Below are positions 1-6,118 of a stretch of 6,231 nt of DNA, piece by piece. The number at the start of each line of letters is the position of its first letter. Positions within the stretch are counted from its first letter, which is position 1. The translations under genes were made by a program, and so were the position numbers. The notes beneath the pieces are model-generated. The model was not told where the DNA came from. It worked only from the letters and a program-made list of their open reading frames with translations, and ran no database searches. This stretch comes from Candidatus Ancillula trichonymphae ImTpAt (GTDB taxonomy: Bacteria; Actinomycetota; Actinomycetes; Actinomycetales; Bifidobacteriaceae): the NCBI GenBank assembly GCA_000485475.1, contig AXYY01000077.1, positions 1-6,231 of the forward strand. Reading direction: 5' to 3'.

Positions 1-47
1 CGTCGCAGATGTGGAAGAAAAAAAGGAGACTGACTAATGAACTAACC
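1..47 (+). repeat. 47-bp direct repeat, copy 1
   Basis: This stretch is identical, base for base, to 111-157, giving a period of 110 bp. It begins CGTCGCAGATGTGG and ends ATGAACTAACC. Similarity stops immediately after the 47 bases. Read in the appropriate frame, both copies encode TSQMWKKKRRLTNELT (the first Thr codon of copy 1 is cut by the window edge). The window begins exactly at the first repeat base, which could mean that a contig starts at a repeat. Confidence 0.97.
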
Positions 48-110
48 AAGGTACACAAGGAGTTTCGGATTTGAAGTGGCACGCCATGAAAGAAGTCAAA
101 CTAACTGAAA

Positions 111-157
111 CGTCGCAGATGTGGAAGAAAAAAAGGAGACTGACTAATGAACTAACC
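111..157 (+). repeat. 47-bp direct repeat, copy 2
   Basis: This is an exact copy of 1-47. It lies inside the open reading segment that begins around position 41 and continues to the TGA at 242-244, so the repeat is part of coding sequence here. The 110-bp period is one base short of 37 codons. A single missing base between the copies, near 62-74 where the frame has to change, would put both copies in the same frame. Confidence 0.97.
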
Positions 158-411
158 GACAATAACCTCCAAGCACTTCAAGACCTGAAGAAGTTGAACA
201 CGAACACCACACTTGAGGTCCAATGGTCTGGACACCCTAGATGACCTGATTAAGGACTTGCTACAACTGCGAGACAACACCATCATATCACTTAAACTCA
301 AGGCTAAAACACCTGCAACAATCGCACTTGTAAAAAGAGGTCATCAAAGATGGCATAGACTTCAGCTTCAAGGGCTCAATTACCCCTGATGATGTGCTGG
401 GCAAATAGGCA

Positions 412-614
412 GTGAGTAGAAAATAAAACAAGCAATAGCAAAACATTGCACTTACTCAATATTAGTAGTTTCGCTTGCATGTGCATTATTCACGTTGACT
501 ACAGCAACCAAAAAGGACATCAGCGCAAATACAACACATTTTGCGAAGAGCGACAAACTAGAGTTCAACAAGACTACAAGTTTATCACTTCTTGCCATAC
601 AGCCATTATACTAG
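412..614 (+). pseudogene. Frameshifted start of a secreted or membrane-anchored protein
   Basis: A GTG codon at 412-414, three bases after the preceding TAG, begins VSRK and then meets TAA. One extra A in the A4 run at 420-423 would continue the frame as VSRKIKQAIAKHCTYS followed by SILVVSLACALFTLTTA and a polar Thr/Lys/Asn-rich tail ending at TAG 612-614. The restored product would be about 67 residues. A short basic N-region, a hydrophobic core of about 17 residues and a polar tail are typical of a signal peptide or signal anchor. There is no lipobox. The tail is too short to be a complete surface protein, so this looks like the N-terminal remnant of a longer gene. An overlapping frame from 446 to 688 encodes a Cys- and His-rich composition without recognisable features and is less convincing. 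No homologue is recognised. Confidence 0.45.
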
Positions 615-651
615 ACTTAGTTTATTGTTTATTCTGGTGTCGTTCTTCCCA

Positions 652-908
652 TTATTTTTGCTGGTACAACATGTTATTTGTTTCTTGAAGTGTCCAGGGT
701 TTATGATTTGCCCACATGCGCCTTACGTTTTCAGGTGAATACGGATTTTTAGGATGTTCGTTGTATTCGCGTATTCCCGTTTTTGCCATAACCACAAGTC
801 TCCATACCCATTCAACGTAGTTGTTATACCACAACATGACTGTTGATGTTACGGCCGCACGTGCGTTGTCAAGTTCTCAAAGTAGTTCTGTGCGTGTAGT
901 TGACAAAT
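652..908 (-). pseudogene. C-terminal fragment of an unrecognised gene, frameshifted
   Basis: The minus-strand frame is open from 876 to the TAA at 652-654 (74 aa). It reads ELDNARAAVTSTV, then MLWYNNYVEWVWRLVVMAKT, and ends with WTLQETNNMLYQQK. It has no start codon with a ribosome-binding site: the only upstream-side ATG (837) is preceded by AACATCAACAGTC, which is not Shine-Dalgarno-like. In the neighbouring frame, 908-870 reads ICQLHAQNYFENL and joins smoothly to DNARAAV, so a single-base change near 870-876 probably splits the gene. That frame is closed upstream by a TAA at 909-911. The fragment is rich in Trp, Tyr and Asn and I cannot assign a family. The upstream part overlaps the promoter of the divergent lipoprotein gene, so the remnant has probably lost its own 5' end. 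Confidence 0.45.
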
Positions 909-928
909 TTATGTAAAATCTGTATAAT
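900..928 (+). promoter_or_regulatory. Consensus sigma-70-type promoter of the lipoprotein-gtrA unit
   Basis: A perfect -35 (TTGACA, 900-905) and a perfect -10 (TATAAT, 923-928) are separated by exactly 17 bp, the optimal spacing. Transcription would be expected to start about 7 bases after the -10, at or very near A935, which is the first base of the ATG of the following gene. No operator-like palindrome overlaps it that I can see, so expression is probably strong and constitutive. Confidence 0.9.
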
Positions 929-934
929 ACACAT

Positions 935-1483
935 ATGAGGAGGAAAAAATACTGCAGTAGTTTGGCCGTTATGGTTGCGTTATGCATGAACATTGTTGTT
1001 GCTGGTTGCGAAAAGTCAAGCCAAATATCAGGTAGTGGAAGCAGTGCAGGCGTGGGCGCAGTCAGCAACCAGAAAAGTGCAAGTCCTGCAGAATCAGGTG
1101 CTGACAATAACTGGACAAGAGAGATGCTGGATATGAAAATGCTGGTGATGGATGGCACACACTTGTCTAAGTCAACGACTAGTATAACAATCACTAACAG
1201 AGGGTTTAATGGCACATCAGTTTATGCAGCAGCTGCACTGCCAAGTGTGGAAATCGGACAGAATGATTCGTGCGAGTGGTCGCTCTACAATGGTGCACAA
1301 AAGGTCATCGCAATGGCGATGAAGATGGTCGATGACAGTAGAAACACAACTTGTCTAAGTTCAGAGTTTTCAGCTGAGAGCATTCGCGCGCGAGGAGTTG
1401 CCGCAGATATTTGGCTTCACCTGGTGTTAAACTACGAGAGTAATTTTCAGCTGGCTCAATTGCAACTGACCCATTTCAGGTGA
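935..1483 (+). CDS. Predicted lipoprotein, unknown function, probably leaderless
   Basis: This encodes a 182-residue exported lipoprotein of unrecognised family. The N-terminus has basic MRRKK, a hydrophobic core (about residues 10-23) and a lipobox VVAG before Cys25, which would be lipidated after signal peptidase II cleavage. A Gly/Ser/Ala-rich linker (about 28-57) follows, as is usual for tethering to the outer face of the membrane. The remaining domain contains C113 and C140, which could form a disulfide. Met1 at 935 was chosen because it supplies the basic N-region; starting at Met13 would lose it. No Shine-Dalgarno precedes the ATG, and the promoter predicts initiation at the ATG itself, so the mRNA is probably leaderless. 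AGGAGG lies inside codons 2-3, but no in-frame start codon sits at a suitable distance after it. The gene ends four bases before gtrA. The stretch around residues 61-80 also reads plausibly in another frame, so a compensated frameshift there is possible. Confidence 0.72.
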   Translation: MRRKKYCSSLAVMVALCMNIVVAGCEKSSQISGSGSSAGVGAVSNQKSASPAESGADNNWTREMLDMKMLVMDGTHLSKSTTSITITNRGFNGTSVYAAAALPSVEIGQNDSCEWSLYNGAQKVIAMAMKMVDDSRNTTCLSSEFSAESIRARGVAADIWLHLVLNYESNFQLAQLQLTHFR

Positions 1484-1487
1484 AGTT

Positions 1488-1925
1488 GTGATACAAAAAG
1501 CAGCAAAGTTCGCAGTTGTTGGCGGAATCAATACAGTTCTAGACTTCTTGTTGTTCAATCTTTTTGCGCATGTTTTCAAGACTTCTGCATTCGGACTACA
1601 GACGATCATTACTGCGCAAATATTATCTGCGAGCATAGTTGTACTAGTTAGTTACATCTTGAACCGCTGCTTCACATTCTCGTCGAATAAATCGCACAAA
1701 GAGACATTCTGGTGTTATATACTGATCAGTTTTTTCAACGCGTGGATTTTGCAAACTGCTGTTATCGCACTAGTAGTTCATACATCGAATGCCCTCGGAT
1801 TGCTCGCGCAGAATAAAATTCTACTAGATAACATAGCGAAGTGCCTTGGAATCGCACTTGGCATGATTTCGAACTTCTTTTTCTACCACCGCATATTTGA
1901 GCACAAGAATTCAAAAGTTCAGTGA
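1488..1925 (+). CDS. GtrA-family four-helix membrane protein
   Basis: This is a 145-residue integral membrane protein of the GtrA/DPMS family (PF04138 type). Members are linked to moving or flipping lipid-linked sugars for glycosylation of cell-surface polymers or glycolipids. Four hydrophobic helices are visible at about residues 8-30, 38-59, 74-97 and 116-136. The family signatures are present: KFAVVGGINTVLDF at the start of helix 1, NRCFTF after helix 2 (N59, R60), and ISNFFFYHRIF at the end of helix 4. The length matches the usual 120-150. The start is GTG at 1488, with AGGTGA four bases upstream overlapping the lipoprotein stop codon; there is no in-frame ATG upstream before a stop. It is probably cotranscribed with the lipoprotein gene. 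No glycosyltransferase, the usual partner, lies in the window, so the substrate cannot be inferred. Its 3' end overlaps the convergent broken surface-protein gene by 15 bp. Confidence 0.92.
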   Translation: MIQKAAKFAVVGGINTVLDFLLFNLFAHVFKTSAFGLQTIITAQILSASIVVLVSYILNRCFTFSSNKSHKETFWCYILISFFNAWILQTAVIALVVHTSNALGLLAQNKILLDNIAKCLGIALGMISNFFFYHRIFEHKNSKVQ

Positions 1926-3994
1926 GAATTCGACAACTCCATCATAAGAATTGCTAGATGGAATTCCGCACGACTCGTCAAGTTTAAAATCCTGTGCTGA
2001 TTTCTGCGCGCACTGCCAGATGTACCTACCTTTTGCCATCGAACTTCCCACTGATTATGCGCCCAAAGTTGTTCGACAAATGCACAAAATAGAGCCGCTT
2101 ATTCCACTGAACAACATACCAGCCAACTGGAAGTTCATTAAATTGAGCAGCATGCATCTTTTTGTCAACATCAATCTCCTGAGTTTTGCAAAGACTAGAC
2201 GCGAAATCGTTAACAACTGATTCACCATTCTTCTCGCCAGGGTTGTTGTAACACAAATTCTGTCCAGATGAAGTTGATCCTAGTTCAAAACGAATACCTG
2301 CGCGCGTGCCAAACTTGTAGTTCGCCAAACTTCCACTAGGATCCGATTTCCAGACAGTTACGTACATCTGCTCCTGACTACAACCTGAATTGTTTGCAGT
2401 TGCTACACAATCAACTCCAGTATTTATGCGCATACTCAGGGGACGGCGAACGAGCGCGGTGTTCATGGTAATTCTGCAAGAAAGTGCATTATACAAAAAG
2501 CTGTCACCTGCTTCCACCTCGTCAACAGGGCCGTTCTTCGCGAGCACTCCACTTTTCACAACGTTGAAGTTTCCTGTAGCAGTGAAATCGTAGTAGTAAA
2601 TATGCGGATCAACCGTCGCACTAGCAAAACCCGCATGAAGAGTTATCAAGTAGTAGGAATTCGAGTTGTCCTCGTAATTTTCCACACGTTTCCTATTGCG
2701 CATGATGTATATAATATGTGTAGACGTCATCAACCGGTAGATTTCGAATTTTCAACAACTTATCTGCTTCATCTGCCTTAAAATCCAAGTAGATTTCATC
2801 GCACTTATCCGCAACTTCTGAAAACTTCTGTGGACTAAAATTCAAATTGAGATCAGTTAGCACTTTTTAATCTCAAAATCACCAGCATCGTAAAGTTGCT
2901 CAGCAGTTTCCCTATCAACGACGCTCAAATCCATGTCAACCAACAACGGCTTCCGCAAAGTACCCACGTTGTTTTCTGCGTGTTTTGCACTGGGTTGCTC
3001 ATGAATATAAGGTGTGTAGTTTATTGTGCAAAGTTGATTTGAACAGACCAAGTTGTCATTGTTAAGCACAAGATCAACTACTTTACCAGCATTGGCTTTA
3101 CTGGAAGTTTCATCAGTTATTTCAAGTGAAGGATCAGACAAGTGCTTATTAGCGACCAACTCAAGTTTGAAGTCAAATGCATCAACTTGCTCAGAGTAAA
3201 ATCCAGACAGCAGATTATTCGAGAACACCATTTTGGGCAAACTTTTAGACCTGTTTTTATCTTGTTTACTTGCCTTAATCTGGCTTATTGTGATACGAGC
3301 AGAAAGTGGAGCAACATTTATTTTACTACTTCCTCCAACAAAATAGTAGTAATTACCAACATTCTCATATTCAACTACCGCACTTTCCGGAGCAAGTTCA
3401 AATCCTGTGTTATACTGCAGAATGCGTTCACCCGGTCCTGAATTTTCATACTCATCGCAACCGAACTCAACAGTTACACCATTTAATGCGGCACCAAACT
3501 TGTCAACCACCGTTCTTTTGCGTCTGGTGTCCAAATCTTCAGCACTTGCACTTTCTTCTGGTAGTTCGTTGTTCACCCTGACGAATCTGGTCAATCTAGC
3601 TGTGAATGCGTGACAACAAACCAGTAAGTTTGTGTCAACTCCGGCAACTTATTAGATCCAAGATGCGCGTAGTAATATACATTTGAAGCCGATTACCAAC
3701 TTGTCCGCTTATACTTGTCTGGTTGTCTGCATGACCCGAACTGGCACCTGCCCACGCGAGTACTCATTTGAACACACTGGTGAACTCACAGCAACCGGAG
3801 AATCCAAAAGCGAACTGCTAAGTTCTCCTTTGTTAGAACTTTTCCATTTAGCGAATAAGTATAATCAGTAACCCTATATAACCACTACTAGTATCACTAG
3901 AATGTCTGCCGCACACTTCTACAATAATTATAATGGAAATTACAACAATGAAGAAATGGTAGGCAGGCGCAAATCTAGACCATCTTAGATTCAT
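1911..3994 (-). pseudogene. Large anchored surface protein gene broken by multiple frameshifts
   Basis: The minus strand is coding-like almost without gap from the ATG at 3994 (AAGG eight bases upstream) to the TGA at 1911-1913, but it needs about eight frame changes. Segments, 5' to 3': 3994-3873 (MNLRWSRFAPAYHFF then IVVISIIIIVEVC, a signal anchor at about residues 13-27); 3872-3786 (VTDYTYSLNGKVLTKENLAV); about 3819-3754 (SSLLDSPVAVSSPVCSNEY); about 3751-3692 (AGASSGHADNQTSISGQVGN); 3692-3591 (SASNVYYYAHLGSNKLPELT); about 3612-2857 (a long segment with EYENVGNYYYFVGGSSK); 2866-2693 (KVLTDLNLNFSPQKFSEVAD); 2733-2026 (a long segment with ENYEDNSNSYYLITLHAGF); and 2039-1911 (AKGRYIWQCAQKSAQDFKLD to the end, SLNF). 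Repaired, it would encode about 690 residues: one N-terminal membrane segment and a long Asn/Ser/Thr/Val-rich, probably beta-rich exterior with scattered Cys. No family is recognised. The two long segments and the ends are well supported; the exact boundaries between 3590 and 3870 are uncertain. Confidence 0.68.
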
Positions 3995-4002
3995 ACAATA
4001 TA

Positions 4003-4006
4003 CCTT
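4003..4006 (-). promoter_or_regulatory. Ribosome-binding site of the surface-protein gene
   Basis: AAGG on the minus strand lies eight bases before the ATG at 3994-3992. It supports that ATG over the upstream in-frame one at 4057, which would add a Cys- and basic-residue-rich leader in front of the signal anchor. The match is short, so the support is moderate. I found no convincing -35/-10 pair or intrinsic terminator between this gene and the hppA stop, so read-through from hppA is possible. Confidence 0.4.
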
Positions 4007-4089
4007 ACATACCTTAACGCAATGGCATGAGCAACTGCGTGATTTCACGTGTATCACATAGAACCTGATATTTTATAGTATTTACCTAA

Positions 4090-6108
4090 CTAAAAGTGGA
4101 AAATGCCACCAGTCGCATACAAAGTTATAGTCAAAATGGCAATCATGTTGACAACCTTGATCAGGGCATTTAGACCAGGACCTGAAGTATCTTTTGTCGG
4201 ATCACCAACTGTGTCACCAACAACTGCTGCCTTATGAGCCTCAGAACCTTTTCCACCGTATAAACCATCAGTCTCGATCGCTTTCTTCGCGTTGTCCCAT
4301 GCACCACCTGCATTATTCAGAGTCATCGCAAGCATCAGTCCCACAACGATTATGCCAATCAAGGTGCCCGCAAGTGCAACAGACCCAAAGACTAGCCCCA
4401 CGAGGACTGGAACAACAACTGCCATCAGGCCCGGCACAATCATCTGCTCAAGTGCGGAAGAAGTAACGATTGACACGCACTTTCCATACTGCGGTTTATT
4501 CTTGCCTTCCAAAATTCCAGGAATCTCCTTAAACTGCCGGCGCACCTCAACTACAACCGCAGAAGCAGCTTTAGAAACTGCACGCATTGTTACTGATGTA
4601 AATGCAAAAGGCAACACTCCACCGATCAGTAGACCAACCAAAATCAGCGGATTGTCAATTGAGAAGTTCGCTTTTGCATCTGCTGTAATAATCTTGTCAT
4701 GAAATTCGGAAAAAAGTGCAAGAGCACCGAGTGCAGCAGAACCAATCGCATAGCCTTTTGTAACCGCTTTAGTGGTATTTCCGACTGCATCTAGTTGGTC
4801 AGTAACTGAACGCACTGACTCATCTTGTCCACTCATTTCAGCAATTCCACCAGCGTTGTCAGTGATGGGGCCATACGAGTCAAGAGCAACGATCATTCCA
4901 GTTGTTGAAAGCATGGAGACTGCGGCAATTGCAATTGCATAAAGCCCACCTTGAGGATTGACGATTGTTCCACCACCTAAAGCGAACGCACCAAGAATTC
5001 CAGCAACAATGATCACAACTGGTAAAATAGTAGACTCAAAGCCAAATGACAGACCAGAGATTACATTGGTTCCAGCCCCAGTTTCTGAAGCAGCAGAAAT
5101 CTCCTTCACTGGACGGTATTTTGTTCCTGTGTAGTATTCAGTAACGACTACCATCAAAACAGTTATAGCAACACCAATTAGCGAAACCCAGTAGAAGCGC
5201 AAATCACCAAGAACTGCTTTCGTGATGAAGAAGAATGCAACTGCGCAGATCAATGCGGCCGCACCAACGCCCTTGTATAGAACCGCCATGATGTTGCTTT
5301 TTTTACCCAGTCGAACGGCGAAAACTGCAACAATAGAGGCGATTATCGCAGCAGAACCCAAAAGCAGCGGATAAGTAATCCACTTTAACGCAATTCCTGC
5401 ACCGATGAGCATGGAGGCGATTAAAGTTACCGCATACGTCTCGAACAGGTCCGCGCCCATACCTGCGCAGTCCCCCACGTTGTCCCCCACGTTGTCAGCA
5501 ATTGTTGCAGGATTACGAGGATCATCTTCAGGAATACCAGCTTCAACTTTGCCAACAATATCCGCACCAACATCAGCAGCCTTTGTGAAGATGCCGCCAC
5601 CGACGCGCGCAAACAGTGAGATTAGTGACGCACCAAAGCCGAAACCAACAACCTGCGAAACATCTCTGAAGATTATGTAGACTAGTGAAACTCCAAGCAT
5701 GGAAAGTCCAACAACTGCAAGACCCGTCACAGAACCTCCCCTGAATGCAACAGTTAAAGCATTCTTGAGGCTCTTCTTAGCTGCGGCCGCAGTGCGAACA
5801 TTCGCACGAACTGAGACATTCATGCCGATGTACCCTGCAAGTCCGGAGAATATGGCACCCAGTAGAAAACCAATCGCGATGTTAACGCCGATCTTGAGTG
5901 CAATCGGCACAGCAAGAACAATGGCAACAACTGCAATTATCGTGTACTGCTTGTTCAAGTACGCCATGGCACCTTCCTGAATTGCCCCAGCTATTTGCTG
6001 CATTTTCTCGTCGCCCTTATCGGACTTCAACACACTCGCAGCAATAATCCCCGCAAATACAATACCAATTACACCAGCAACTGGCGCCAACCATATCAGA
6101 TTAGTCAT
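4090..6108 (-). CDS. hppA: K+-independent proton-pumping membrane pyrophosphatase
   Basis: This protein hydrolyses pyrophosphate to two phosphates at the cytoplasmic face of the membrane and uses the energy to move ions outward. It is 672 residues with about 16 membrane helices, complete and uninterrupted; bacterial members of this class are about 660-800. All signature motifs are present: DVGADIVGKVE (179-189), DNVGDNVGDCAGMGADLFE (205-223), DSYGPITDNAGGIAEM (410-425), NNAGGAWDNAKK (598-609) and GDTVGDPTKDTSGP (631-644), which supply the Asp/Lys ligands for Mg-pyrophosphate. In GNTTKA the Lys is residue 447. In this family Lys here marks K+-independent enzymes, whereas K+-dependent ones carry Ala. 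K+-independent members are known as H+ pumps, so proton rather than sodium transport is predicted. The start MTNLIW was chosen because AGGAG lies five bases upstream; the frame stays open to 6180, but those 24 extra residues (MCVGWCEAES...) do not resemble the family. Confidence 0.98.
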   Translation of the reverse strand: MTNLIWLAPVAGVIGIVFAGIIAASVLKSDKGDEKMQQIAGAIQEGAMAYLNKQYTIIAVVAIVLAVPIALKIGVNIAIGFLLGAIFSGLAGYIGMNVSVRANVRTAAAAKKSLKNALTVAFRGGSVTGLAVVGLSMLGVSLVYIIFRDVSQVVGFGFGASLISLFARVGGGIFTKAADVGADIVGKVEAGIPEDDPRNPATIADNVGDNVGDCAGMGADLFETYAVTLIASMLIGAGIALKWITYPLLLGSAAIIASIVAVFAVRLGKKSNIMAVLYKGVGAAALICAVAFFFITKAVLGDLRFYWVSLIGVAITVLMVVVTEYYTGTKYRPVKEISAASETGAGTNVISGLSFGFESTILPVVIIVAGILGAFALGGGTIVNPQGGLYAIAIAAVSMLSTTGMIVALDSYGPITDNAGGIAEMSGQDESVRSVTDQLDAVGNTTKAVTKGYAIGSAALGALALFSEFHDKIITADAKANFSIDNPLILVGLLIGGVLPFAFTSVTMRAVSKAASAVVVEVRRQFKEIPGILEGKNKPQYGKCVSIVTSSALEQMIVPGLMAVVVPVLVGLVFGSVALAGTLIGIIVVGLMLAMTLNNAGGAWDNAKKAIETDGLYGGKGSEAHKAAVVGDTVGDPTKDTSGPGLNALIKVVNMIAILTITLYATGGIFHF

Positions 6109-6113
6109 TCTTT

Positions 6114-6118
6114 CTCCT
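6114..6118 (-). promoter_or_regulatory. Ribosome-binding site of hppA
   Basis: AGGAG on the minus strand (CTCCT on the plus strand) is followed by AAAGA and then the ATG at 6108-6106. The five-base spacing is near optimal. This fixes the hppA start at MTNLIW rather than at the more upstream in-frame MKIGER, which has no comparable site. Confidence 0.85.

Larger units (their letters stand above)
1..408 (+). pseudogene. Frameshifted unrecognised gene, 3' part, with internal repeat
   Basis: I do not recognise this gene. Coding-like sequence continues through three frame changes to the TAG at 406-408. The first segment (from 3) reads SQMWKKKRRLTNELTKVHKE and closes at the TGA at 72. The second (about 68-221) carries repeat copy 2, then LQALQDLKKLNTNTTLEV. 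The third (222-335) reads NGLDTLDDLIKDLLQLRDN and ends near ATIALVK. The fourth (337-408) reads EVIKDGIDFSFKGSITPDDV then LGK and stop. The changes correspond to one missing base near 62-74, one extra base near 218-224, and one extra A in the A5 run at 332-336. The product would be hydrophilic, rich in Lys, Leu and Asp, probably helical in the middle, with no membrane segment in view. The 5' end is outside the window. A sub-ORF from ATG 86 to the TGA at 242-244 (52 aa) exists but has no ribosome-binding site at normal spacing. It may be a decayed gene or a gene with sequencing errors. Confidence 0.6.

Noticed and set aside
446..688. 80-aa plus-strand ORF, Cys- and His-rich
   Set aside because: No ribosome-binding site and an erratic composition. 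An overlapping frame (420-614) gives a clear signal-anchor pattern, so this is probably a shadow.
1907..1966. Three GAATTC sites within 60 bp at the gtrA end
   Set aside because: They are unevenly spaced and lie in coding sequence of both strands. No larger repeat unit surrounds them, so they are taken as chance.
2026..2733. Separate 235-aa hypothetical protein starting at ATG 2733
   Set aside because: The first residues (MMTSTHIIYIMRN) overlap the end of the upstream segment in another frame (VDDVYTYYIHHA), and there is no ribosome-binding site. It is treated as a segment of the larger gene.
2857..3594. Separate 245-aa hypothetical protein starting at TTG 3594
   Set aside because: No Shine-Dalgarno at the TTG, and the frame continues upstream as HAFTARL joined to further coding-like sequence, so it is treated as a segment of the larger gene.
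3683..3871. 62-aa plus-strand ORF
   Set aside because: It lies antisense to the broken surface-protein gene, has no ribosome-binding site, and its composition is unlike the neighbouring genes.
4036..4060. Possible hairpin GTGAT/ATCAC downstream of hppA
   Set aside because: The stem is only five base pairs with a loop of nine and there is no T-run after it on the minus strand, so it is not called a terminator.
4194..4702. Plus-strand ORFs inside hppA (also 5405-5680, 5699-5980, 5995-6195)
   Set aside because: These are antisense to a highly conserved gene and are explained by its codon use.
5467..5498. Short tandem repeat TCCCCCACGTTG inside hppA
   Set aside because: It encodes the conserved DNVGDNVGD catalytic motif, so the repetition comes from the protein.
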